NCBI GenBank assembly: GCA_922989275.2
Contig: OV277863.1
Span: forward strand, 19,868,001-19,932,000
Length of the DNA stretch: 64,000 nt
Direction: 5' to 3'
DNA from: Gari tellinella
Taxonomy: Eukaryota; Mollusca; Bivalvia; Cardiida; Psammobiidae
Position numbers and translations under genes: made by a program. The notes under the pieces are model-generated. The model was not told the DNA's origin, ran no database searches, and was given only the letters and a program-made list of their open reading frames with translations. Shown one piece after another: positions 42,861 to 57,800 of this stretch (positions within the stretch are counted from its first letter, which is position 1; each line of letters opens with the position of its first letter).

Positions 42861-45800
42861 CTGAAAGATATTAATAAAAGCATTGTTATTTCGGAAGTTT
42901 TAACTCATTCACCCTGTTACTTTTAATGGATAGTCCCAATTTCAAAATAAGTCTAGTCCAGGTTTGGCTATTTAGGGTTAATTCTAATAATATATTTCAA
43001 AATAAAAAACAGTGTTGACCCTGATCAGAGGGCTCCTTAAGGAGCCTTCTGATCAGGGTCTACACTGTTAGAATGGAACAAGTGTAATCATCACAGGTAC
43101 AATGCTTATAAATGACGACTATACTCGTCGTTAGGAATGAATGTGTTAATGCTAAGCTACATGGTTATTAAGATTTTGAATGATCTGATTTGAAAATCTG
43201 CTTAAATCTGACGAATCAAGTATTTGAGAACGACCTCAAACTCAACTCAAACGCTTTATAACATTGAAACCAGATCTATCAGACAATTTATACAATTATT
43301 GTAAACCCGAAAACACTGTTAAATGCGCATTCGTCTTTACTTTAAGCCTGCTTTAAGCGGTCATCTGTCTTTAAAACTAAACACAGACAAAGAGGTAATG
43401 CGTTTAAGTATCTTGTAATATACACCACTTAACCCTTTCCCTTATAGAAGCGACTTTTAGCACATTCATTTTATTCATCCGCTGAAGAAAATAGTTCCAA
43501 ATTATACCGTAATGAATATATGTCATATTTAATACTTTCCTTCTTCTAGCAGTTAATATCTTAAAGCAGGCTGAAAGTAAAGCAGAATGCGCCTTAGGGC
43601 GCATTCTGCTTTACTTTTAACCTGCTTTAAGTAGTCACATATCTTCAATACTAGAAACAATGCTATCAGGTAAAGGGTTAATGTGATTATTATTATTATT
43701 ATACCCGATTTATATAGCGCTCTTTCAAAAGCGCTTCACATGAAATTATATAAATGTACCTACAAAGCGAGAAAAGACAAATAACTACATTCACAATAAA
43801 CATTATACATTATTGAGTTACATGGACACATGGACATTCTTTCGATATTATTACCAATATTATAAAATTGTTATAGTTAGTTTGTAAAATCAAAATTAAA
43901 AGATCAATGGCATAATTCACTTTGGATATTTTAACTTAAGAAATACCGAGAGGTGTGTCAAACAATTTGGATCCTGGACAGACGCCGCGCTAAGCGGCGT
44001 TTGGTGACGATTCAACAGTGTGCAACTAACCACTCCGTTGTATACTCGGGTTAAGGCAGTGGACGGGTTATTATTAGTCCATTTGAAATGTTAAGCATAA
44101 AATGTGTTTAGAAAGCAAGTGATACTGTCAATGGGTTGCTACATTTCTTTCTTCGATGTACCATTCTGTTTATGAAAGCTGTTTCCTATACACGACAGTA
44201 TGTGACACCCCTCTAGCTGTATCTCAGGATCGTCAGGGTTGGCCTTCAGGGACTTTGATATGGCATCACACACATTCTGTATCATCTTCCCTCGAATCAA
44301 ATCTGCAACATACCAGATCTTTATTGTGTAACATTTTCACTGCCAACCGCACCAGAAGGCGACTTTGCAAACAATTTAGATATTCTGATCAGACGCCGCG
44401 TAACGCGTTACCTGACCAGGATCTGAACCTGCTTGAGATTCTTGTCCGTATTTATATAACAAATATTTTAAATCTGACTTCAATATTATTGCAGACGACA
44501 CTATCAATGCAGACGATATTTTAGCTGTGAGGTGGTTAAAGCAGACGATAAAACTTGTCAGAGAAAGACTTTCCACCGTCACTAAAAAAAGTCGTCTGAT
44601 TTTGTTTCTCAAATGATACAATCAACAGGTATTTGAATTAAACAATGTATTTATGAGTAATAAGTTCTGCAGCATCTGATCAGGATCAAACTGCTTTCAC
44701 ATTACAAGTATACTCGGCGTAAGGCAGTGGTTAAAAGGCAAAGTAACATGACAGTTACTTGAAAATATGGAACGTTTGTTTAAATCTGTGTGCAAAACTG
44801 CTATAAAGGTTGAAACCGATTCTTAACCCTTTACCTCATAGCCTATTTCTAGTTTTGAAGACAAATGACCACTTAAAGCAGGTTGAAAGTAAAGCAGAAT
44901 GTGCCTTAAGGCACATTCTGCTTTACTTTCAGCCTGCTTTAAGCTAAAATCTGCTAGGCTACATAAAATATTTGTTATGGTAATGTTCATGAGGGTATAA
45001 ACTGGAACTACTTTCTTCGGCGGAGGAATAAATTGAATATGCTAAAAGTCGCTTCTATGGGGGAAAGGGTTAATATTAGAAAGGGTTGCATATTTTATTG
45101 TTATTTGTTGTATTTCACTGGAAAGTATTTCCATCATTTTATAGAGGATCTAACATGAGTGCTCATTGGTTAGTATGTTTAATAAACGAGTTGACTAAAA
45201 TAGTATGACTCAAGCCTTGGCGAGGCAACATGTTTATTAATTACACTCTATAACTCTCTGATGGATATCACACTACACTACTATTGGTTTGATTTACTTC
45301 TCAAAGTAATTTCTGACATTGAAAATGCGATTTTTCGTCCCTTTTCCCGAGTACAATTGTTATTTGCAAACAGTTTCGATCCTATTCATACTGCGTATTA
45401 CGCGGCATATGATCAGTATTCAAACTTTTTGATACACATTTATGATACGCTAGTTAATTGATCTAAACTAAAATTTGAGACATAAAAGCAAACGACATTT
45501 GTTAAAGTTTATGACGTCATGCAAGTGAATGATTTATTGGTGCTATATTTATAGGATAGTGACGCGATACCTACCAGCCCTGAAAATGTTTTTCAGTACA
45601 CTCAGACAGACTGTCTGTATTTGTGCATTGTTCTGATGGACCTTCATACATTCTATGATCATTTCCAGGCAGGCCAGATCCTGTAACAGTTCTAGTCCAG
45701 TCCCTGTAAATGATATGAATATATATGGATATGATAAACGATTTGACATTATGCGATCACATTAAGTATATAACATATCAACACATAATACATATGCAAT

Positions 45801-48800
45801 ATTCCTATATCAAATTAAGTACAAATAAAGAAAGTCTTGGTATAAAGTATGACCTGTTCGGATCAAAGTGCGACAAGCGTTTATAAAATTATAGAATAGG
45901 ACATTTCTACGGCACTGAAAGAACTATATGAGTACTGCTATGTATCGTGTATGATATAAACATAAATCATATGTTAATCCTGGTTCTGCTGTAGGCATAT
46001 ATTGATGCTTTCCAAGTGAAATCAGTATAGGCCGAGAAAAGATGGATCATGAAGGAGTTGATGTAAAAAACGGCAATACAGTGGAGAAGACGTTATTCTT
46101 CCCAATACATTGCTTTACACCTAATTATTATTTAGTTACAAATAGGATGGATCATGATCAGACACCGGGCTACATGGTGTCTGATCGGGCTCAAAACTGC
46201 TTGCTTCTCAGATTAAAATGAAGTGTTAGAAATTTCTAAAAACTGACATTTTCAACATTTATTGCAACGCATTTGTCTTTTATTTGCGTTTAAACGGGAA
46301 ATAATTACGTTTTCTCCACTGCAGCACTTAAATGACAACTTACCTGAACATGACAGATACGATATTGTTCCACAACAAATTATTTGAATGTTCTCATCCT
46401 TGATGTGATCTCGCATAGATGTGATAAGTACTGACGTCACTTCCCTCGACAATAGGTCTAATTCATCAGCTAAATAATGAGGTAACAAATATATAATAGT
46501 AGCATGTGTGAAATAATTGACTGTATAATCACTGACATTTGCACTTAATTCGATAGCATTTTTGCAAGTGCCACACCAATTGTCTGCTAAACTGTTAATA
46601 ATAATCAGTAGATAATAGATGATGTTATGTATAGGCAGACTTGTAAACTATTAAGCAATATTAAGACCATGTAGACCCGTTTAGTGCAAAGCCCCTATTC
46701 AATAAAGGAGACTATAAATGTCCATTGTAAACTATTTCAATCTTGTTTTCTGTAGTTTCAAACACATGTCATTTTTACATGTTATCCAACTGCGTTTGCG
46801 TTTAGTTCGTTAAAACTGGAACAAATAGCATATCCACTGAATCAGAAATCTTACCTAGTGCGATTTGTGCAATGATTTTACACCCTGCCATCTGTATATC
46901 TGTGTCTTCAAATTCCTGAAGAATATGCAGCACTTTCTGCAAGGCAGCTCGATTGAAAATTTTCTTGCACTCCTTTCCTGTAATGAGACACAAACACAGG
47001 TGAAGAAAAGCACTCAAAGTTCGCACTTTATACCATGTACTTTAGGTTATATCATAGTACAAGTATTCATTCCATATTTACTAACAATGTAATGAGTCAT
47101 CACAAAACGTACATATATATGAGTTTCAAAACTAACATGTGCGTAAATGTCATTATACGATTTCATTATGAAATACTTACATGTGCATTATTTTCTTTCA
47201 TAATTGTTTTGCACTAGTACTCACATGTGCATTATTTCAGTGCATATTTCCATTACATGAATGCATATATTGTACAGTATTCCCTATAATTTCATTGCAT
47301 GAATACTTACATGTACATTTGGTCGTTACATAATTTTTACATACACACTACAGCGCCCCCTCTCTACAACGATGTACATTTTCATTATTTTACTACTTTG
47401 TTTTGGACATTTTAGAGACTTTAATTACATAAATATTCACATGTACAATATTTCATTAAATAATTCCATATATAATCTAACATATTTAGACTTACAATGT
47501 TGTATTAAACATCCATTGAAATAGGCATGTGTCGACCACGGGGCAAAAATGAATTTTATTCAAAACAAACAACAGAGAGCTCCTATACGAGCTGTCTGCA
47601 TTACAGTTGCCCTGCATTACATGTGTAAGCTGTCACGTGTGCTTGACATTATCTCTTTTCCTGAATGAACAGTTGCTCAAATGCGTTGAGAAAATACAGC
47701 GCTCACTCTCTACAACGACACCCACTGGGAGACAAACAATGGGTGCGTTGTTCGGAGGGAGCCGTTATAAAGAGGAAAATTGGCTTACATTTGCAAACAG
47801 CTTGAATCCAGATCGGACACCGCGTAACGCGGCGTCCGATCTGGATTCTAGCTGTTTGTCAAGCTTCATTAAATTTTTCTGTCAAAATGTTCATTATGTA
47901 ATTTTGAGAAAAGCAGCAGACGACACTTTTAAGCAGACGATATTTGGGCCGTGAACAGGTTGGACATAATTGTCATGTTAAGGGAACTGCGTGAAGGGTC
48001 GTTGTAGGGAGGGAGTCGTTGTTGGGAGGGCCGTTGTAGAGAGGGAACGTTGTAATAACATACCTGCTCTAAGAGTATTTTCATAGAAGCTGCACACACT
48101 TTGGGCCACGTCTGTGTTTGTGGACAATGACTGTCTTAAGTAGAGTAAAGTCGACTCGACACTCTCGAGAGCGACCACATTCATACCTACAGTATAGGAA
48201 ACATATACGTGCATAGCTACAAACAAAAACAATGATACCTCTAAAAAGAAGGCTTATTGATTGTATAAAAGACAGGTGTCAGCTTAAAGCAAGGTGACAG
48301 TAAAACAGAACGCTCCTAAGGGAGCGTTCTGTATTACTGTCTAATTGCTTTAAGCAGTCACCTGTCCTAAACACCCAATATTTCACACAATTTAGTGGTC
48401 GTAATAGAGAGATTTATTGTATTATATGGAAAATGTATTGGACATCAACCCTATGCCTGCCAATCGCGACTTAAATGCGTTTTACAAACAGTTTGGATCA
48501 AGATCACACGCCGCGTCTCGAGGCGTCTGATATTGATCCAAACTGTTTGACACTAGTCTGTTTCCTGATTTAAAAGATGGATGATATTATATAATTAAAT
48601 TCATTTCAGTCGTGTATCTAATCTGGCTCCAAACTGTTTGCAGAAGTCATAAGGTTTTAGGCATTAAGTGTTTATTGGGAAAGCATTGCGTATTCTCAAC
48701 TGTACGTTCTCAGTGTTTCATGTACATATACAATGGAGAAACCGTTATTCATTCCCAATAAACGCGTTTACGCTAAATCTATTATTTCCAATACAAACAG

Positions 48801-51800
48801 TTCGGAGCCAGATCAGACGCCGGGTGACCCGGCGTCTGATCAGGCTCCAAACTGTTTGCCACTCCGATAAATATGAATTATCTGAATTGTCCAAAAGTTG
48901 CATTTTTCTACGTTTAAGTGTTTTGCGTTTGCGTTTCTTTTGCGTTTAAACGGGAAAGAATAACATTTTCTCTACTGTAGCTTACCACGGCGGGGTAGAC
49001 TAGCTAGGCAGGTACAGCCAAAGGTCAGGATGCCATCAGACCTGGCGAATTTCTTTAATGTCATTGATATAATCTGTATGCCACACTCCTCTGCTATCCA
49101 CCAGCATCCCTTGTCTAAAATAGGAAGTGACGTCATAGGATCTCATTATATTTGTATAATTAATATTGTGATATATTGAAGTAGCGTACAGATCTCTTAA
49201 ACCATTTGACTGTTTTAAAGTATAATGAAAAATAAGTAAAATTTAACCACCTATATTTCAGATTATCTTGGGCAAAACCAGTTTCTGATACTATTTAGGG
49301 TTGTTTACAGAATATATTTCAAAACTGGCAAACCGTTCAGACCTTGACCAGAGGTCTTCTTATACAACCAGGACTCGACACAACGACATCAGTTACAACA
49401 TTTCATTTACCGACACGAATTCCATGGGAACGAATCTGCACAAAGCTTTATATATGAGATTCATTATAACGACAAACTCGTTACAACGACATTTTTGTCG
49501 GGAACGAACGGTGTTGTTGTATCGAGTCCTGACTGATTTGCAGTCTGATTTTATCTGAGTCTGTACTGGTTTTACAGAAAAGGTGTACTTTATAGGGACT
49601 TTATATAGGTAAATTATAAAACAACGTAGACAACTATTTCTAAGAGGGTGGCAGACTGGCTGTATTGCAGCGAAGTGGTAAATGCAGAGTGAAATGTGAT
49701 CAACATGTAACTTTTAACGGTATAAACTTTGATTTGCATAGTGAATAATCAATATGTGTTAACTGTAAAATTAAACCTATTACCAAATGTATTCAGAGTA
49801 ACAAGTGCACAGTCTACATGTAACTAGAAAGAAAATGTAGCAGTGTTGCTTTAAAGTTGCAACTTAGTGTAATACAAAGGCTATGCAGTAATCACATATT
49901 TACATTTCGTATAACCTGTCCTGTAATTATTTGTTAGAATCCGCAATGTTTCTTTACATAATACAAATAATTCAATACAGTAAAATCTGTGTTAAGCGAC
50001 CATTCATAGTTGATCCATGTGAATATTAAAAGACAAGTTATTGCCTACTGCAGGACATACGTAAAATTGAAAACTCCTATAGGAGCTTTCTGTATTACTG
50101 TTGGCCTGTATTTAGCTGAATAATGTAAGTGACTGCTTAACACAGGTTTTTTGTTATTACTATACAAATTACACATTTAACCTACCCGACTCAAGCAAGT
50201 TGCAGAGAAGTTTCAGTGCATTCAGTTGTAGTGTATCGTCGTCCATAAAGTTCGTCATGGCTTGGAGCACGGCATGCACGGCTCCGTTCTTGAGTATTCT
50301 GTATTTGTTGTCCACATCTGTACAATTGGATATATAAAGTATATGTATTTTTGAAGAGCAAACATATACAGTAAAACACCTTATAACGACCACTGAATTA
50401 TGTTAATTATTAGGTGTTTTTCAACAAGTGATCGATTAAAGCAATGTGACAGTAAAACAGAAAGCTCCATTAGGAACTTTCTGTTTTACTGTCACATTAC
50501 TTTAAGTTGTCACCTGTCTTTATAGAGAGGTTTACTGCACTGTCAATTAAAAATTGCTTCTTTATCATCGCGCTTTTAAAAAACACAATGAAGCGTAATA
50601 TAACCAATGGGATTTGAGACATTGTCACACAACACTCTACTAGTAAGTATTCCTTAAACACTTTTCCCATAGTCATCAAAGCAAATTAACTATATCCAAG
50701 TTATATAGCGTGTATATTGTTTTCTTGTTGTTCTTGGAAGCACGTTGCTGCTAAAGTTAATATAAATCAAAACATAAAAATCATGTAGGAACCTTAAGTC
50801 TTTTTTATATTGTTTTAACCCTTTTCGCATTAGCTTGTTTGAAGACAGATATATGTTTTAGCAGAACCTTCTGCTTTACTTTCAACCTGCTTCAAGCTCC
50901 CGTCTGCTAGAATAAAGAAATATTTCTTAAAGTGCATATTAATGACAGTATAAAATGAAACTATTTTATTCAATGGAGGTTTAACATAAAGGCAACAACT
51001 ATTAAATAGTAAAATCATAAAGCGGGTAACTGATAATCATTCACAACAAAACTATACCATGGAGAAAACGTTGTTTTCTGTTCCAATAAACACGTACAGT
51101 AAAAACCTCTCTATAATGGCCACTGAATTGTTTTACATGTAGCTATCAAGTGTTTAAGACAGGTGACTGCTTAAGGGTGTATCAATGTCATGACTTTGGG
51201 AACTTTTCAAAGTATATGAAAACACTCTATGATGGTTTTGTATTGAAGAGCTATTTAAGATGAATGAAAAAATAGAAAAAGTGTACATTTTGGTGAACAA
51301 CAGTTGGCTCTACGGCCATGTAAAAGTTACCCCACCCACTTCCTCTTATTTTGTCCTTTTCAAACAGCCCGCTTCAATAAAACCCATTTTAAATGAAAAC
51401 AAATATGATAATTTGGTTTTGTGTTATTTATTTCCTATCTATGGTAGTATTTCTTCATACAAAAACTAATTTAAGAAAAAAAAGGCACCAAATGTAGAAT
51501 TTATAAAGCTCTAAATATCATCGGTATGGTACTTTTTTGTAAATTTTGTAAGGGGCGATAACTCTTTTTACTTTAATAACTCAAAATTTTCAACACTGAC
51601 CTTTCAATTTCTTTTCATATTTTGAACTGCCTTAGCATGGGCTTTCATCTGGTAGAATATAAGAAAAAGTTAAATACTAGAACTATTTCATTTTCAAACT
51701 TTTTTACTTTTTTTCATAAAATAAAAAATCTAATAAAATCATGCCCTATATAAAGCATATTTGTGATATTCAAGGATCCATATTGTTCAAACCTGGTGCC

Positions 51801-54800
51801 TGCTTTGTCTAAATTTGGTTTATATATGTGAACATACCACCATATACATGAAATACATAAAGAAAACCCAAATTACCATGTTTGTTTTGTTTTGAAATAG
51901 ATTTTACTGAAGCTTGTACTCTGAATGGGTAAAATTTGAAGAAAAAAATCCAAATTTGACATACCTTCTTCAAATCGCTGTAGCTAAAAAAAAAGGACAC
52001 CACCATATATATTTTTTTTCATTTTTTCATTCATCATAAATAGCTCTTCCAAAAAAACAATGATAGAAAAAAAGTTTAATACTTTGAAAAAAATGGCTCA
52101 TGACATTGATACACCCTTAAATCAAGGTGAATGTAAAACAGAAAGCTCCTTCAGGAGCTTTCTGTTTAACGTTCATCTTGCATTAAGCTGTCACCTGTCA
52201 TTTTGAAGTCAATTAGCCCTCGTTTTAGTGGTCGTAATAGAGAGGTTTTACTGTATATGCTATTTATTACTCTTTTTTATTGCAAAAAATTTGGAACCAG
52301 AACAGACTTCGGGAAACTCGGCACCTGGTAAGGTCTCAAGTTGTTTGTCACTCAAATTAAAAAAACAAGTTTGAACCCTTAGCCTGCCAGTCACGACTAT
52401 AGCTCCATATGCAAACAGCTTGGATCCGGATGAGACGCCGAGTAACTCGGCGTCTCATCCGGATCCAAGCTGTTTGACACTCGGACATCATTTTCAGCAA
52501 TTTTGAGCAACTTTGAAGCACTTTGAAACTTGAAGCAGACGAGAAATATAGCAGACGACAATTTATTTGGCGGGCTAAGGGTTAATGTTCTACATTCTAT
52601 TGTATTGAATTAGCGTTTCGACTGCGTTTAACCGGAAATACATGAAGTTGTTTCGTCCAACTTATTCCAAATTGACAAACAGTGTAGACCCTGATCAGAG
52701 AATTGCGTTAGGGGCCTTTTGATCCGGGTGTATACTGTTTGCATAGGATAAGTGTACTATTCACTGATATGATTTATGTAAAGGACAATAGAACTCAATG
52801 AATCCTTGATATAACTATCACACAAACATATAATATGACAATACTAAAACAAATAACATTTATTCTATTACATACTATCTGCAGACAAATTGGTCAGTGC
52901 GATACATCCAATGTTTTGGATGTCCATATGCTTGTCTTGTTTCAACATGCATGATATGATGGCTTCTGAGGCACCCATGTCTTCCAAATATCTCCGGAAA
53001 TCAACTGGAAATAAAACCAAACATAATAACGGTAAAGTTACGTAAGTAAAACTATTGAAAATGGAATAACACAAAAACAACAGTTATTCAACGGACCATG
53101 TGTAAAAAAGCAATAATGAAAATATTTCTGTAACTTTTTGTAATCAATGACTAAATTAATTCTTATACTATCATTGAAAGTGAGCTTAGCAGAAGAGCTA
53201 ACAAGAAGACGATGCCTTAGTTTGAGTCGTGGTACATGCAAACTATATGGCTTAACTCTTTCCTCCCTGAAACTTTAAATGGACAATTCCAGTTTCGATT
53301 TTAATCTAGTCCATTTCTGGCTTTTGAGGGTTGTTTTTGTCCATTTTTGACAGTATGACAAACAGTGAAGACCCTGATCAGAGGGCTCCTTTTGGAGCCC
53401 TCTGATCTGGGTCTTCACTGTTTGCACAGGTCAAGTGTATAATTCACATTTACACTGTTTGAAAAGGACGCCTATATGCGGGACTAGGGTTCAAAGGGTT
53501 AATGTGCATTAAAAATCAACAGTTATACAATTTAGTTTGATGTATACAAGTATTCTTGTACAGTTCACATTTTGATTAGAATAGGCACGCGTCATAAGAG
53601 ACAATGTCACTTTACCGATTCCCCATAGACTGATTATAGATTTGAAGACAGGTGGCCACATAAAGCAGGTTTAAAGTTCAGCCACGTTTGAGCTACAATC
53701 TGCTAGGACACACAAACTATTGTTGTGGTGTATATCCATGACTTTATAAATTGGGACTACAGCGCTCCCTCTTTACAACGACACCCATATGTGCGTTGTT
53801 CGGAGGGACTCGCTGTATGGAGGGAATTTGGATTACATTTGCAAACAGCTTGAATCAAGATCAGACGCCGCGTCTGATCTAGATTCAAGCTGTTTTCCAC
53901 TCGCCATTATGTTTTTTTCTGTCAAAATGTCTAATATGTAAATGTGAGAAAAGCAGCAGACGACAATTTTAAGTAGACTATATTGCAGCCGTGAAAAGGT
54001 TGGGCATACTGATATTGTTTTGGGAACACCGGCAATGGTCGTTGTAAGGAGTGAGTCGTTGTTGGGAGGTCCGTTGTAGAGAGGGAGTACTGAATTCTCT
54101 TCAGTGGATAAATAGATTAAATGTGTACAGATGTGTACATCTTAGAATAATTGGTTGAAAGGACCTAACTCACCATTTACGGCCAGGTTTCCAATAACCT
54201 TCACGCCGTTTATATGGATGTCCACATTCTCTTCAAACGTCCGTATTAAGTCAACGAGACGAGTCACTCCATCCCTTGTAACAACAATTTCATGAACCGA
54301 TTCTGTAATAAACACATGTTTAATCCATTTATACTTAATGGATAAAATACAGTAAAACCTCTCTATTACGACCACTAAATTATGTTAATTATTAGAGTGT
54401 TTACGGTAGGTGACCACTTAAAGCAAGGTGACAGTGAAACAGAAAGCTCCTTTAGGAGCTTTCTGTTTCACTGTCACCTTGCTTTAAGCTGTCACCTCTC
54501 TATTATACAATCATTTGGCCTTCGTTTTAGTGGTCGTAATAGCGAGGTTTTACTGTACTTAGAAGACAAAATCCCAGATACAGAGGTTCTCAGATGTGCA
54601 AACCTGCCCAGCATCTACACCATCCTGATGCAGTCTCAACTTCGCTGGGCTGGGCATGTGGTACGAATGCCGGACAACCGCCTACCAAAAAGACTCTTCT
54701 ATGGCGAACTCCAAAAAGGAAGACGATCCATTGGAGCCCCAAAGAAGCGGTTCAAAGACACGCTGAAAGTCTCCTTGAAGGTGTTTAATATTAATATTGA

Positions 54801-57800
54801 CACCTGGGAACAGTCTGCATCTGACAGAGGTAAATGGCGTTCAGCTGTTCACAAGGGTGCCAAATCGTGCGAAGCAACCAGGACTGTAGCTGCTGAACTG
54901 CGCAGACAGAAAAGGAAAGACAGCACAAACATATCCCCTCCCCCTGAAACAATTCCTTGTCCGCACTGCCAGAGAACTTTCCGGGCAAGGATTGGCTTGA
55001 CAAGCCATCTCCGTGTCCACGGAAAGCTACACAAATTGTAGGAGTGGTATTCGTCATTTATGACAAACGAACTATACTTAGTGGATTATTCCATGTTTAT
55101 ATATTGGATTAGTCCATTTTTTATCAAAGAGATGCCTGGTCAAAATATTCATTTTCATTTTGTTTTATATTGAAATTCCTATTAGCAAACAGTGTAGACT
55201 CTGATCAGACGCCACATAAAGCGGCGTCTGATCAGAGTCTACACTGTTTGCCTATGTCCCATATATGGGATCGTGGGTACAAATGGGTTAAGAGTGATAT
55301 TGTTATTTACCCGTTCTACGCTAGAAATACCAACATGTATATTTTGCAAAATGTGTAGACCCTGACCAGAGGGCTCCGTAGAGGAGGTATTTGATCAGGA
55401 TCTGCACTGTTTGCTTTGCTCTTAATGTTCTGAAATATTTCCTAAATGTAGCCCTATACATGAACGGGCCAATTTTTAAAAAGTTGCATGACCCATGTGG
55501 ACAATTCAGCATAAAAACGAATGGTTTAGTTATTAAATGGACATTTCTGTCAGTTTGTTAAAATTAATACCCTTTGTTTATGGACCATACTTAAAATTGA
55601 GTTTCTCGGGCTTCCTTTATAATATTTATTTATTTGAAATGCTTTAAATCAAAAGCACACATTCTTAATGTTAAAATAAATGCTATTGTAGTACAGTGGA
55701 GAATCTGTTATTCTTTCCCAATAAACGCGTTTACGCTAAAACTATTATTTGCAGTGCAAACAGTTTGGAGCCAGATCAGACGCCGGGTAACCCGGCGTCT
55801 GATCAGGCTCCAAACTGTTTGCCACCAAGATAAACAAGAATTATCAGAATTGTCCAAAAGTTGTTCTTTTCTACGTTTTAGTGCTTTGCGTTTGCGTACG
55901 TTTGCGTTTAAACGGGAAAGAATAACAGATTCTCCACTGTACATGTATATGCAATATTAAAACTCTATTTAAGACAGAAAATCAAAGAATACTTAAATTG
56001 GTAAAATAAACGCGTCTGTATTAAACACTTATTCCCATTGCAAACTGATTTGAACCAGATAATACGCTGGGTAACCCGGCGTCTGGTCACGCTTCAAACT
56101 GTTTGTAACTCAGAGTCAAAAATGAGTCGTCACCATTTTCAAACAGTTGTTCTTTTTCTACAATTCACAGTTTTTCGTGTGAGTTTAGTTTCTTTTAAAC
56201 GGAAAAAGATTACAGTGCTCCTTCTCTACAACGGCATCCAATGGGAGACACCAACGGTGTGCGTTGTTCGGAGAGAGTCGTTATAGGGAGGGAAATAGCT
56301 TACATTTGCAAATCGCTTGAATCCAGCTGAAACATTCTTAGTATTTAACTAAGAATTTTCTAAACTCTAACATTTTCAACTAAGATTATTTTTCTCTAAC
56401 TTTTACTCTAAGAAAATACTTAAGTATTTAGTTAGTGAAAAAAAAACTAAGAGTAAAATATGGCGCCGTTGTCAGGGACTTCCCCGACTAAAATGACGTC
56501 ACTCTTCTCGCATACTAACATGTGTGACTGTTTATTTGCGGTGTAGTCTGCGGGTTTGTTTTCTTCTCCCGTTTATAAAGCAGCAAGCATTGTCCCACAA
56601 TAAGTAGAATAGATAATTAATTGAATAAAAATTGTTTATACATAAGCGTAAATACATAATTAGGTTCACAATTATAATTAACTAACAAGCCAAATTCCAA
56701 CGAAGTCGCCGTAGCTCAATCGATAGCGACTCTGCCTGGCATGACGGGGGTAGCCGGTTCGAGCCACACAGGATACGATCTTTTTTTCTTAACAACCCCC
56801 TTCTTTTTTTTTTTAATTATCATCACTAGTTCAATAGATTCATTTTTTTAAATACAAATAACTGCTTTATCCTTCCACTGCCAAACTTTTGTGATAGTTT
56901 ACTCCTTTAAATTTTCTTGTCGTCTGCTTCAATTTTGTTGCCTGCAATATCGTTTCAAAGCCTTAAATGTAAGGAAGTATAACTGAAAAGAATTCAATAC
57001 GAGTGTCAAACAGTTTGGATCCTGATCAGACGCCGCGTTTCCCGAAACGCGGCGTCTGATCAAGGTGCAAAATGTTTGCAAACGTTCCTTTAGGCGAGAG
57101 TGAGTCTAATTCTCACAGTTTCATTGTCGTCTGCTTCAATTCTGTTGTCTGCAGTATCTTTTTAAAGTTAATTGTATGACTGAAAAGAATTCAATACGAG
57201 TGCCAAATAGTTTGGATCCTGATAATAGATCCAATCTGTTTGCAAACGCGCATTTAGGCGCCAGCGTGAAAGGGTTAAAGCATGCTAGAATTGATGTAAA
57301 AGTCTCCAATTAGAGGTTTCCTTCTTATTGGCAGCCTGCTTTAAAAGAAACCCTCTTATTATGCTAAGCGCGACTTGGATTAAATTTGTTAACAGTTTGT
57401 ATACAGTAACGATCCAGATCAGACGCCGCGTTATGCGGCGTCTGATATGATCCAAACTTGTTTGCCAGTCATATTTTACTGTTTTTAAGTTTTGAAAGTA
57501 TTATGATTATGTTGTTTTCTGCAGATGATGTGTTTGCAGCAGATGACAATTCTGCATGACAATGGTTAAACATCAATCTGCAGGACACTTTTCTTAATGC
57601 TTTTCAAATATCAAGAAATAGTAGAAACATGAAAGTCATTTCTAGAACTACAGCGCTCCCTCTCTACAACGACAACCAATGGGATACACTGAGTGTGTGC
57701 GTTGTACGGAGGGAGTCGTTATAGAGAGGGAAATTGATCAACATTTACAAACAGCTTGAATTCAGATCAGACGCCGCGTTACGCGGCGTCTGATTTGGAT

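Larger units (their letters stand above)
51055..52655 (-). mobile_element. Family A MITE split by E (itself split by H) and by C
   Basis: Pieces in order: 51055-51096 (CCATGGAGAAAACGTTGTTT, ending ACACGTA), 52254-52370 (core TTGGAACCAGAACAGACTTC / GGGAAACTCGGCACC, then TTGTTTGTCACTC), 52587-52655 (GCGTTTCGACTGCGTTTAAC, CGGAAATACATG). They align in order with the reverse consensus of family A after removal of the E copy (51097-52253) and the C copy (52371-52586). Confidence 0.72.

Noticed and set aside
47607..47954. 115-codon + strand frame
   Set aside because: Composed mostly of a family B MITE.
54382..55041. 219-codon + strand frame as a host gene
   Set aside because: The first 55 codons read through a family E MITE palindrome; the rest is a LINE C-terminus with RWAGHVVRM and a C2H2 finger.
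56705..56772. Functional tRNA gene
   Set aside because: Weak acceptor stem, present as an inverted pair inside a foldback, and no clear terminator; better explained as a SINE-type head.
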